Below, piece after piece: positions 49,536-60,599 of a stretch of DNA of 64,000 nt (within the stretch, counting starts at the first letter, position 1; each line of letters starts with the position of its first letter). Below the pieces are notes generated by a model, which was not told the DNA's origin, did not search any database, and saw only the letters and a program-made list of their open reading frames with translations. Source of the stretch: Owenia fusiformis (Eukaryota; Annelida; Polychaeta; Sabellida; Oweniidae); assembly GCA_903813345.2 (NCBI GenBank), contig CAIIXF020000009.1:11280530-11344529 (forward strand), read 5' to 3'. The translations under genes and the position numbers were made by a program.

Positions 49536-51647
49536 GAAATGGCGAACAATCTGATGTTAACAGTCTTATTTATTATTTGGCATACATTGTGTATTTTCTT
49601 ATTTTTTACCCTTGAATAATAGGTATGTTTAAATATACTGTATAAAATGTATAAATATGTGTTTGTAATGACTGCAAATTGATATGTCATCCCTTTTTAA
49701 GCCCAGAAAATGTATACATTTCTCAGCAAACAAGTTTGTGTTTTTTCTTGAGTTTGTGTTTGTTTTCCTTGTACCCTTGCATGATTTGGATTTTGCCAGG
49801 ATGCAAAACAAAGAATCTACTTCTTATGGCCTAATTTTGAAAAAAATTGGTCAATTTGAAGCAAGTTGAAAAATACATTTTTGAGCTTGAAGAGGTCATT
49901 GATGAAGGTCAAATCTTTTTTGACCTTGAAAATGTCAAATCTATAGTCAAATTTGAACTTTTGAGAACTTGTAGATGATTTTGAAAAAACATTTGGTAAA
50001 TTTGAAGCAACGAAGAAAGACCTTCTTAACCTCTTTTTACCTTAAAAAGGTCAGTGAAGGTCAACTCTCAAATCTTAAGTCAGATTTGAACTTCTGATAA
50101 CTTGTAGATGATTTTGAAAGAAATTGAAGTCAGTCTAAGCAGTGTTTGTTAAGATATTGGAAGTTGTAAGAATTTGTTACAGACGCCAACCGCCGATCCC
50201 CAACCACCGCCACAAAAAACTGAGACCATAACAATATATCACCACTTTTTGATGGTGACATAATAAACTATTTTAATCTAAAAACACACATACAATATTT
50301 GAAATTTAATTTTTGAGAGATCAACTATTTCAAATCTACAGACACATTTTAAAGAGCACTATTTCAAATCTAAAGCATATATAACATCTTGTGAGCAATC
50401 TTGATTTTAACTACAACACATTGAAACTGAAGAAACATATTGAACGTTCATCAACCATTTCAAAACTAAGAAACAATATGAGAGAACATCAACTATTTCG
50501 AATCTAAATTAAAGCAAGTATTCTGAGTGCATGAATTCCATGTAGAGTGATATATCAATATTAAAAAAGTTATTCTCTAAACATGTACTGTCACTCTGCT
50601 CTAGACAAACACACTATTTCACAATAAAACATATAAGTCAAAGATAGATTTTACTACTATTTTTTCACATTACACAAACCTGGTCAGTTGAATGAATATC
50701 TAAAAGTGAAAAAACACAAATATTTCTTCACAATTATACTGAAATGAGGGATCGTCTGGATGAAAAAACATTCAGGGCTACGGAACTGTTTGAAGGATAT
50801 ATAAGTTTTCACTCAAAATTTACATCTTTTATTTAATTTGAAGAGCTTTTTCTAAAAATTGCTAATTTCAATAAATTTTGAATTTTTGGGGGATTGAACA
50901 TTTTTTTGTAAAAATTGCCAATTTTAATGAAGTTAGAACATTTTTTCTCAAACTGCAAATTCTAATGGAATTCAAACATTTTTCTGAAAATAATCAACTT
51001 CAATTTAAACTGAAAAAGAGAGACATTCTCTTTACACAAGCTGGCTATGGTATATTAATGGTCTGTGATTCAAGCAGTAAAATTATCTTGATATCTATCT
51101 TGATAATTACTCATTTAATCCCTTATTTCTATATTCCAATCATTTTCACACAATATAACAACATGTAAAATATACATAAGCATCACACTGTAAAAAACTT
51201 GCAGGTAGAATAAATAGGGACTACAATTCATTATCATTATCAGGTTTCAAAATTACATGTACAAAAATTTAGTTATTAGCATGCACTATAGGGGGCACTC
51301 TATTGGTTCTAAAATGCAATGTTAATGTTAATGTCGAAATTCTAAAACTTGAACGATTCATGTTAGTACAACACAGTTCCGTATTGCATATTCAAACATG
51401 ACCGTGCTCTAATTGAATTTCTCAACCAATCAGAATGCAGCATAGCCAATATAGAACGTTCTCTAATTCTCCATAGATGCACGACCGTGCTCTATCCAAT
51501 CATCTGGGAATCTACGTACTGCATTTGTATTGTGACGTCACACCTGGGAATGGCGAAAATAACAGCGAGCTCGAGTTTGGTGTATCTCTTGTAGCTCCAA
51601 TCCCCAATTCTCTGAACAATGTTTTCATTTTTTATATGTTTGAATCG

Positions 51648-51805
51648 GAATAAATAATGATAGGCCATTCAATATGGTGAAATTCAGCACTCGTTGGACA
51701 GAATGTCAGTACAAATGCACTCACCTTCGGTTCGTGCTTTGTACGACATTCTGTCCAACTCGTGCTGAATTTCACCATATTGAATGGCCTATCATTATTT
51801 ATTCC
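51648..51805. repeat. Near-perfect 158-bp hairpin
   Basis: GGAATAAATAATGATAGGCC and the following 50 bases are mirrored almost without mismatch by the right half, around a CTCACCTTCGGTTC loop. The stem has about 70 base pairs. Confidence 0.85.
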
Positions 51806-53262
51806 TTAATTGAATCAAGTTATAAATATATCAATATTAACCTCTTTACTACCTGGAGTGACGAGATATCTCGTTATCTCAGAAATGATCTTGAAACCCA
51901 GAGTGATGAGAAAATCTGTCACGAAATTTTTCACTTCAACCAATTTACACATAAATTGTTTTAAAATGTGTAGAAATGATCTCTGCCATCTAATTTTACT
52001 AAAATCAACATCTAAAGTTGTGGTATGTAGTAAAATCTTAAAAGATGGCAAAAATGAAAAATTCTCTGGTTTCAACCGATTTTAGAGCCTGGGGTTCAAG
52101 AGGTTAAGGGGTTGCTACAAATAATGGTTGAAATTCTTATAATATTTCAAATGGAAAATAGAAATTAGAAAATCTGAAAAGAGTACAGCTACACTGTACA
52201 GAACAGAGCAAACAGATATAAGTTAGAAATCAATATGTTTTAAAATGCCATTTCAGCCATATTGTTTTCTATTCTAAATAATGAAAAGTCAGATTTCCTT
52301 TCCTCAATTTAGAATATAAACAATGACAGTTATGACATTCAAGCATATGTAAATCTATGAGAGATGCAAGGGGTGACTATAAGAACTTGGGGTGTGAGAC
52401 CAAAATAGTTTTTTAAACAATTCACCCTCATTTTAAATTATTTCTGAAGAATTGGTATCCTTTGTCTTCCAAATATGAATCAGTAGATAAGATACACATC
52501 ATTTCTGTCTGATATCAATTCCAGCCTCAAAACTATTTTCTTCCTCATTAAGCCAAAGGATATTTGAATTTTGCACTTTGAATGAAAAGTTCAAATATTA
52601 GGTTGTAAACAGTATATGATATTTCTGTAAGTTCTATTGGTCTTCCCCTAAAAAGCAAGCAAGGCAAGCCAGATAGAAATATACATACACATATGTGATA
52701 GGATTTCCCTCTTTCTGCAAAACAAAGCAACATAAGAACTAAGTACAAATCACCATGTGATAGAAGTCATAATAAACACTGCCATCTAAAAGTTTGGAAA
52801 GGAACTAATTTTACATACACCTCATTTCATCTAGTCTTAAAAAGGGTGCGCTAGAATTCAAGAATTTGTAGATTTTATGTAGGAACATGCAATAAAACAT
52901 TCCAAAGACAGACAAGAAATTACAAACCTTTAATATCGAGAGACCATTTACCAAGTTTAAAGGAATTCAACTAGAACAGTGATATCTAAATGCAAACATT
53001 ACATTATCTCAAGGAAGGACCAGCACAGCAGATTACAGAACAGTAGTTCAGAGTTTGTTAAGGAAGGCCTATTTACGAGAAAACATACAAACAGATGGCA
53101 TGACAAAAGAGTGCCCCGACCCAATAGGTCTTCCCTAAGCTATTCATAGAACAGAAAGCTCCCAGGTAATAATTGAATGACAGGATATGTCATTATTCCA
53201 TGAAATGCAGTATGGCATATCAAATGCGAAATAAAATAAACACAATGCATTGTTTTCTCTCC

Positions 53263-53907
53263 TTACCTCCTTTGTTGTTCATCATAGTTGCTATAGTACT
53301 CATGTTGGTTGCTATGGTGACCTGGTGGTCCCCCGTGGTGATTCTCAATATTTTGTTGACTAGAGGATGTGGATGACCCTACTCGGTAATTCAAGGGTTG
53401 CAATGATCCGTAACTTGAACCACTTTGGGGTGGAGACGGAGTTACACTGCTTCCATAGCCATTTGTATAGTTGTTACCATAGTTACGGGCTTGGGGTAAA
53501 GGTGGGGGAGGAGGGGGAGGGGGTAAGAGATCACTATCAAAACTTTGTCTCCGTGGCAACCTATGGGGGAGAGGCGAGCTTTGTGGTCCTTGACCTTGGG
53601 GGACAGGCTGCTGCATATGGACGTGAGGGGAGCGAGGCCTATGGGTGGGAGTAGGGGGGTGTGACCTATGAACCCTTGGTGGAGGGTGCTGGGGAGGGGG
53701 TGGAACAGAAGGTGCCGCATAATGACCAGGGAGACTGTGACTCGTGCAGCTCTCTGGAACACCCTGATTGGTTGGTTGAGGCTGCTGCATCTGCCAATTG
53801 ACATCAAGCTGTGCCTCGTCATACATGGACTGTGGGCGCTGTCGAGTTTCCCGAGGCTCATAGGGAGAAGACCACACCCCAGAGTCAGTATTCTGTGAAA
53901 CAGGTGT
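53263..53907 (-). CDS. BAIAP2: BAIAP2-family gene, proline-rich exon (alternative stop inside the splice donor)
   Basis: The exon enters in phase 0 after TCTGGATTTTAG and codes about 213 residues. It starts TPVSQNTDSGVWSSPYEPRE and includes PPPPQHPPP (after APSV), DLLPPPPPPPPLPQ and a Q/N/H/Y-rich end. Proline runs of this kind bind SH3, EVH1 or profilin partners in IRSp53 relatives. The exon has a strong donor at 53267 (AG|GTAAGG) that continues to the WH2 exon at 47068. If the donor is not used, the frame ends two codons later as R-R-stop, with the TAA lying inside the GTAAGG. The listed range includes that stop; the spliced form ends at 53267. Overlapping open frames on either strand are shadows of the proline-rich sequence. 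Confidence 0.88.
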   Translation of the reverse strand, partial: TPVSQNTDSGVWSSPYEPRETRQRPQSMYDEAQLDVNWQMQQPQPTNQGVPESCTSHSLPGHYAAPSVPPPPQHPPPRVHRSHPPTPTHRPRSPHVHMQQPVPQGQGPQSSPLPHRLPRRQSFDSDLLPPPPPPPPLPQARNYGNNYTNGYGSSVTPSPPQSGSSYGSLQPLNYRVGSSTSSSQQNIENHHGGPPGHHSNQHEYYSNYDEQQRR

Positions 53908-54291
53908 CTAAAATCCAGAGAAAATAGTTTAATTAAATTTAAAAAAAGTTGAAAAATGAAATATAATTGAAAGATTGATACAATATATATTAAAACATGT
54001 ATACAACAGTCTACAACTTTATTCCATGTTATTACAATTCCCAAGAAGGAATTAACATGAAAAAATGTCACCACCTGCCATTTGTTACAGATGTTGAATC
54101 CCAGACAATGACCGCCGTCACAAAAAATGGAGAACATAGCAATATGTCACCACTTTTGGTGGAGACATAAAAATCATACTTTACAAAGGCATATACATTC
54201 TCCTTGCTGACCCAAAACATGAAAGAATTCTGAACTATATTTATAATGTAAAGCACTCAGCTCTATTTTGCAAAAAATATTAACCCCTTAC

Positions 54292-54451
54292 ATGAGATGG
54301 GCTCTTTAGGATGCCATACATAGACTTTGGTCTATCCCCCCTGGAACCACTCCTATCCCTCGTGACATGCCCGCTGTACTCATGTTCGCTGGAGCTGTGG
54401 TCACTGTTGTTTACTTGTAACATGTCTCCCGCACTCTTAGGTCTTTGATGG
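54292..54451 (-). CDS. BAIAP2: BAIAP2-family gene, serine-rich exon (source of the intronic array)
   Basis: 160 bases between an acceptor (AATTCATTACAG) and a donor (CAT|GTAAGG). The first base completes a Ser codon from the SH3 exon, then 53 residues follow, including HQRPKSAGDMLQVNNSDHSS and RDRSGSRGDRPKSMYGILKS. It is polar and probably disordered, with two similar RPKS motifs that could be phosphorylated. The first 85 bases, with the acceptor, are repeated about 15 times in the preceding intron (54452-57600). The real exon reads CAT GTC ACG where the copies read CATGTAACT. Confidence 0.85.
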
Positions 54452-57400
54452 CTGTAATGAATTGAAATATATAATTAGTTACATGCCCACTGTACTCATG
54501 TTCACTGGAGCTGTGGTCGCTGTTATTTACTTGTAACATGTCTCCCGCACTCTTAGGTCTTTGATGGCTGTAATGAATTGAAATATATAATTAGTTACAT
54601 GCCCACTGTACTCATGTTCACTGGAGCTGTGGTCACTGTTACTTACTTGTAGCATGTCTCCTGCACTCTTAGGTCTTTGATGGCTGTAATGAATTGAAAT
54701 ATATAATTAGTTACATGCCAACTGTACTCATGTTCGCTGGAGCTGTGGTCACTGTTATTTACTTGTAACATGTCTCCTGCACTCTTAGGTCTTTGATGGC
54801 TATAATGAATTGAAATATATAATTAGTTACATGCCCACTGTACTCATGTTCGCTGGAGCTGTGGTCGCTGTTATTTACTAGCACTCTAAAAAATAATTAC
54901 TTAAGTTTGTATTATCTTTGTATTCACAAGTAATTTAATTACTAGGTCAGGTAATTGTTTTTGTCCCAAAGGGGTTTTCATTTTTGTAATTATATTACTA
55001 GCATAGTATTATTTTGACTGAATTACTATATTGAGTAATTAAAAAATTACTTGTATTATAAATAATTATAATTATTAAGTAATTATTTTACTCTGATCTA
55101 TAAGTAATTGTTTTGTTCCAAAGGGTATTTTATATTTGAGGATAACATTACTAAGTAATTATATTACTTAAGTATTGAAATTACCTAATTAAAAATTGAA
55201 TACTTTGTTCAAGACTTTTTTCTTTTTTTTAACTTGGCTAGGATCTATTTACATGTTATCAAGATAATTCTTTTGTTCTCAAGTTTCCACATATGTCCAT
55301 GATTACATACAGCACTTTGAACAAATTGTAACCGTACGTTTGGGGAGCAGACCTAATAGTTAACTGAATACCACAAAATGGAGTTTGTCTTATTAGGTTA
55401 ATATCAAATAGAGTTAGCATTAATTAATCGTATGTTAATCAGCTTCACATAAAATTGACATAGTTCTTTGTAAATGTATCATTTCATGATTTTGTTACAG
55501 TTTCTTTTAATAAAGAATTAAATCTTGATTTTAAAAATATTAAAAAACATGATATCAAACTACATTAAGTAATTTAATTACTATTTTAAAAATTTAGAAT
55601 ACTAAGTATTAGAATTACTCAGTATAATCTTATCATTTTATTGCAGTTAAACATATTAATTCATTAACATCGCTATTGCTATATAGTAATTCAAATATCA
55701 AAAGATTACTCAGTAACATATTTCCAATTTAATGCAATTAAACTTAGTAATTCCTTTACATTGCTGGTATTATCATATTTCTATAAAGTAATTCAAATAT
55801 TAAAAGGATTACTCAGTAATGTATTTCGAATTTAGTGCAATTAAACATTTATTTGGTACCATTTATTTACATTGCTAGTATTATAATATTTCAATATAGT
55901 AATTTGAATGTTAAAAGAATTACTCAATAATGTATTTTCAATTAAATGCTATTAAACATAGTAATTCATTTACATTGCTAGTATAACTATTAATGAAATG
56001 TTAAAATGCAAATGGAGAATTAAATTACCTAGTAATATTATTACTTTTATATGCAAATAAAACAGAAACAGAAACAATTTATTTACAAATAAAGTATTAC
56101 ACTTACTAAAGTAAGTAATTCACACAAATAAACAATTACTAAGTAATATAATTACATTTTAGGTGACATAAGTAATTTATAAATTACTTAGTAATCAATC
56201 AAATTGCTTCAGCTAGCTGTCAAGTAATATTTTTTTAGAGTGCTTGTAACATGTCTCCCACACTCTTAGGTCTTTGATGGCTGTAATGAATTGAAATATA
56301 TAATTAGTTACATGCCCACTGTATACTCATGTTCACTGGAGCTATGGTCACTGTTATTTACTTGTAACATGTCTCCTGCACTCTTAGGTCTTTGATGGCT
56401 GTAATGAATTGAAATATATAGTTAGTTACATGCCCACTGTACTCATGTTCACTGGAGCTATGGTCACTGTTATTTACTTGTAACATGTCTCCTGCACTCT
56501 TAGGTCTTTGATGGCTGTAATGAATTGAAATATATAATTAGTTACATGCCCACTGCGCTCATGTTCGCTGAAGCTGTGGTCGCTGTTATTTACTTGTAAC
56601 ATGTCTCCTGCACTCTTAGGTCTTTGATGGCTGTAATGAATTGAAATATATAATTAGTTAAATGCCCACTGTACTCATGTTCGCTGGAGCTGTGGTCACT
56701 GTTATTTACTTGTAACATGTCTCCTGCACTCTTAGGTCTTTGATGGCTGTAATGAATTGAAATATATAGTTAGTTACATGCCCGCTGTACTCATGTTCAC
56801 TGGAGCTGTGGTCACTGTTATTTACTTGTAACATGTCTCCTGCACTCTTAGGTCTTTGATTGCTGTAATGAATTGAAATATATAATTAGTTACATGCCCA
56901 CTGTACTCATGTTCGCTGGAGCTGTGGTCGCTGTTACTTACTTGTAGCATGTCTCCTGCACTCTTAGGTCTTTGATGGCTGTAATGAATTGAAATATATA
57001 ATTAGTTACATGCCAACTGTGCTCATGTTCGCTGGAACTGTGGTCGCTGTTATTTACTTGTAACATGTCTCCCACACTCTTAGGTCTTTGATGGCTGTAA
57101 TGAATTGAAATATATAATTAGTTAAATGCCCACTGTACTCATGTTCGCTGGAGCTGTGGTCACTGTTATTTACTTGTAACATGTCTCCCACACTCTTAGG
57201 TCTTTGATGGCTGTAATGAATTGAAATATATAATTAGTTACATGCCCACTGTATACTCATGTTCACTGGAGCTGTGGTCACTGTTATTTACTTGTAACAT
57301 GTCTCCCACACTCTTAGGTCTTTGATGGCTGTAATGAATTGAAATATATAATTAGTTACATGCCCACTGTATACTCATGTTCACTGGAGCTGTGGTCACT

Positions 57401-57600
57401 GTTATTTACTTGTAACATGTCTCCCACACTCTTAGGTCTTTGATGGCTGTAATGAATTGAAATATATAATTAGTTACATGCCCACTGTGCTCATGTTCAC
57501 TGGAGCTGTGGTCGCTGTTATTTACTTGTAACATGTCTCCTGCACTCTTAGGTCTTTGATGGCTGTAATGAAATGAATTATATAGTTAGTTACATGCCCA
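54452..57600 (-). repeat. 116-bp tandem array of exon-start copies in an intron
   Basis: About 15 units, each holding a copy of the splice acceptor (ATTCATTACAG), 85 bases nearly identical to the start of the adjacent exon, and a spacer of about 31 bp (GTAACTAATTATATATTTC..). Some units are 118 bp through a TA insertion. The array is broken by an ATTACTT-rich element at 54880-56244. High identity suggests recent expansion or homogenisation. Confidence 0.9.
54880..56244. mobile_element. 1.4 kb element with AGCACTCTAAAAAA ends, inserted in the exon-copy array
   Basis: The left end (AGCACTCTAAAAAATAATTA) and right end are inverted repeats. The interior consists largely of TTACTTAGTAATT-like words on both strands, with no ORF. 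Removing it restores a normal array unit (TTATTTACT + TGTAACATG). No clear target duplication is visible. Confidence 0.75.
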
Positions 57601-57831
57601 CTGTTGGGCTAACAGCCAATTCAATCCCTAGACTTCTCATCCCTGGACAACATCACCTTGACAACTCAACCCAAGACAACTCATCCCATTTACAACAGAA
57701 CCCCTTGAAAACTCACCTTTTAAGTTTTCAGGAAAGGAATAAATGTCAAAATGTTATGCACAGGATTTTGTACATTAAGTTTCAATGTTTTCAAATTTGA
57801 GAAAGTTTTTCATTATTCATTTTGCTATATA

Positions 57832-58009
57832 CAGGGTGTTTAAAAAAACTGGACTGAAGAAAATAACTCACTAAGCAGAATTATTATCAAACTTTCACAA
57901 CAAAATAAATTCACATTGAATCAACTTAATAATTCTGAAATTTCAAAAAATGCAAAAATTGACTGAGTTATTCAACTTTTCTTCGGTAGTGTTTTTTTTG
58001 GACACCCTG
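57832..58009. mobile_element. 178-bp Tc1/mariner-type MITE
   Basis: CAGGGTGTTTAAAAAAACTG at the left and TTTTTTTTGGACACCCTG at the right, flanked by TA. It lies in the intron between the SH3 and serine-rich exons, just downstream of the 58063 exon in transcription order. Confidence 0.75.
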
Positions 58010-58062
58010 TACTACTGTAGTTAGTAATTGTATTGTACATACCATAATTGTATTGTACATAC

Positions 58063-58122
58063 CTTCTATTGTCTTGTCCAGTGTTCATTGGTTCAGTAAA
58101 GGATATGGGGAACCAGCCATAC
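58063..58122 (-). CDS. BAIAP2: BAIAP2-family gene, exon encoding the end of the SH3 domain
   Basis: A 60-base exon with acceptor TAATATTACAG and donor AGAAG|GTATGT. Its first base completes the Arg begun in the upstream exon, then YGWFPISFTEPMNTGQDNR. YGWFP is the end of the SH3 fold (the RT/n-Src/distal loops come from the previous exon), as in the IRSp53/IRTKS SH3 domain. A roughly 20-bp duplication just downstream repeats the donor region (GGTATGTACAATACAATTAT), giving a second possible donor. Confidence 0.9.
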
Positions 58123-58174
58123 CTGTAATATGAAACACAAATCATTCAAGGTGTTCACACGAGGGTGATCAATA

Positions 58175-58690
58175 CACACCGGAATAGCCTGACAACCGTA
58201 AAGTCAGATACCATTGTCACAAATGGCGGACATAACTGTCACTTCAACCCTTCAATCACTTCGTCCTCATTTCATGAGACTTTATCGTCGCTAATTCTGT
58301 GTATGTATTAAGCTATTGTAATGATGTATCATATGAAATACCATTTTCGATCAAATTAAGTCGTGAATCACCACAATATAGCGTCTTCGATATCGTCAAT
58401 GACAACGTAATCTGAATTTGAGTAATTTACAATGGCATATGGTAATAATTACAGTGTCCGTTGTCCCATTTCTCATTTTGATCGGTTAAATTAAAAACTT
58501 TATTTCGATGGTAGAAAAATTAACTGAACAATGACTATTAAGACACTTTGATTGGTTGTTGTTCTAAAGGAATTTAGTCTAGGTGCTCTATTAAACATAC
58601 AGTTCAGGAAAATCTAATTGAAGCGACTGTTATGTCCACCATTTGTGACAACAGTATCTGACTTTACCGTTGTCAGGCTATTCCGGGGTG
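58175..58690. mobile_element. 516-bp MITE with CAATA target duplication
   Basis: Inverted ends of about 70 bp (CACACCGGAATAGCCTGACA against its complement TGTCAGGCTATTCCGGGGTG) are flanked on both sides by CAATA. There is no ORF. It sits in the intron that splits the SH3 domain. Confidence 0.85.
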
Positions 58691-58931
58691 CAATAATTAA
58701 AGGACAATTTACACACAGATGATCCTAATAAAAAGTAAAATGTGTTTTCACAAGCAAATAATGTGCAAATGTAGGCTTGTTTCTCCATATTCATATTTAA
58801 TTGTGTGTTATATGATTCTTATATGGAAATAAAATAACCTTAAGAAATGGATGAATAAAAAGTAAAACATGAAAGAAACAATATTTCCATAGCAATGTTA
58901 CAAATTGAAAAAATATTTCTTGAATTCTTAC

Positions 58932-59124
58932 CTTCCTGTCCGAGTATTCTCGCCATACTGCCATCCATCTTTCTTATCACCAATTAGCGTGACAATATCC
59001 CCCTCGGTGAAACTCAACTGATTATCCCCTGTCCCCACGTGTGTGTAGAGTGCCCTAGCCTGTGGGCGGCCAGAGGGGGGTGGGGGTGGCACGGTGATGG
59101 TCCGGGGCATGGACTGGCTGCTGC
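58932..59124 (-). CDS. BAIAP2: BAIAP2-family gene, main SH3-domain exon
   Basis: The 193-base exon begins after TTCATGTTTTTAG and ends GGAAG|GTAAGA. It codes SSQSMPRTITVPPPPPSGRP, then the SH3 domain: ARALYTHVGTGDNQLSF, TEGDIVTLIGDKKDGWQYGE, NTRTG(R). ALYTH, the acidic RT loop and the W-Q-Y-G tryptophan are typical SH3 features. The .GDNQLSF.EGD..TL...KDGW.YGE wording points specifically to the BAIAP2/IRSp53 family, whose SH3 binds WAVE2, Mena, Eps8 and similar actin regulators. The VPPPPP stretch before it is an adjoining proline-rich linker. Phases agree with both neighbours. Confidence 0.93.
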
Positions 59125-59488
59125 CTAAAAACATGAAATTCGAACCTGTTGGGGGTCAGTAAGGGCAGCTGTAAGGCTAGAGACAGCAGTACAACAACCT
59201 TACAGACAATTAGCAGACCAGTGGGTAAGTTGAAGGGGCATCCACATACACCGGCATAGCAATATACATATATATATATATATGTATGTATATGCAAGTG
59301 TGAGTTGAAGGGTCACTTGCATGGATACCATAGCAACATATAGGCAAGCGTGTGTTCAAAGGTCATATGCATGTATACCATAGCAATGCATGCAATTTTA
59401 AACACACGGGTCATTTGCATGGATACCATAGCAATTTATATGCAAGTGTGTGTTCAAGGGTCATTTGCATGTATACTATAGCTATATA

Positions 59489-60599
59489 CAGGGTGGGCCA
59501 AAAAAAACCAATACCCAACTTCAAATCAGGATAAAATTAGTTACATTCATCATGGTACATTGACTTACATATCATTTTAAAGGTTATACAATTTCAAACA
59601 ATTTGGTATATAACACTATGTCAAGAAATCAATAGTAAAGTTTTATTATACTTATTTGGGAGGCCGGGTTGCTATTTAAGGTCTCCAGATTTAAGGGAGA
59701 AAATAGTGAATCTGCGGAATAATGTTAATTTTTTATTTATAGAATATCATTTTGTTAGGTGAATACATGCTTGTATATTTGCATATTGTGTGGCTAAACT
59801 TATTGTTTATGATTCAGTGCTGTTAAATAACATTTAACACTTTATTTATTTAAACAATTTTAACAATTGCTCAATATACCCCCACCCCCTCCCCTATGCA
59901 TCAACAATAAGCTTCAAGTGGTAGCGTAATCTATCAATACCCTTATTGAGAGATTTCTGTGGCAATTCATTTCAGCACTTTAAGATTCTGTTTAAGCTCA
60001 TCAATGCTGTTTATTTGATGCATTTGATTGTACCATTTCCTCGAGATGGCTCCATGTATGGTAATCAAACACATTACATGTGGCATCGGGACTGTTGGGT
60101 GGCCAAGCATCGAAATCAATCAAATGGACACCTTGTTTGCAAAGGAATGCCAATGTCTCCTGAGATCTATGGTATGAGGCAATATCTTGTTTGAAAATAT
60201 AATCCTCATCACATATACGTTTAATGTCTTTTAACAGACCCCTTTGAGTACTTATTGATAATAAACAACACTAAAATTCATTAACAATAAGTATAGTCAT
60301 ACAATATGCGAATATACAAGCATTTTTCACCTAACAAAATGATATTCTATAACTAAAAAATTAACATTATTCCGCAGATTTACTATTTTCTCCCTAAAAT
60401 CTGGATACCTTAAATACCGACCCGGCCTCCCAAATAAGCATAATAAAACTTTAATATTGATTTCATGACATAGTGTTATATACCAAATTGTTCAAAAATG
60501 GATTACCTTTAAAATGATATATAAATCAATGTATCATATTGAACATAGCTATTTTCATTCGGATTTAAAGTTGGGTATTGTTTTTTTTGGCCCACCCTG
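59489..60599. mobile_element. 1.1 kb decayed mariner element with long inverted ends
   Basis: Ends of about 320 bp: CAGGGTGGGCCAAAAAAAAC at the left mirrors the right end finishing GGCCCACCCTG, flanked by TA. It inserted into the octamer minisatellite. The middle carries a minus-strand transposase relic. Confidence 0.85.
60000..60194 (-). pseudogene. Mariner transposase fragment (catalytic-region relic)
   Basis: The minus strand reads QDIASYHRSQETLAFLCKQG and then DAWPPNSPDA, matching the QD.A..H....T..FL...G.....WPPNSPDLNP signature around the second catalytic Asp of Tc1/mariner transposases. It is surrounded by non-coding inverted repeats, so it is a relic. The plus-strand open frame here is its shadow. 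Confidence 0.65.

Larger units (their letters stand above)
47069..53262 (-). other. Last intron of the BAIAP2-family gene
   Basis: About 6.2 kb without further exons that I could identify. It holds a 204-bp MITE (47355), a roughly 147-bp tandem array (48345), a FUN-like repeat with GGTGACATAATAA (about 50165-50275; a second copy at about 54065-54175) and a hairpin at 51648. AAGGTCAAATTTGAACTT-like repeats occur at 49880-50120. Confidence 0.55.

Noticed and set aside
53442-54137. Minus-strand ORF of 231 codons overlapping the proline-rich exon
   Set aside because: It is in a different frame from the exon, crosses its acceptor into intron sequence and has no domain. The exon frame joins in phase to both neighbours.
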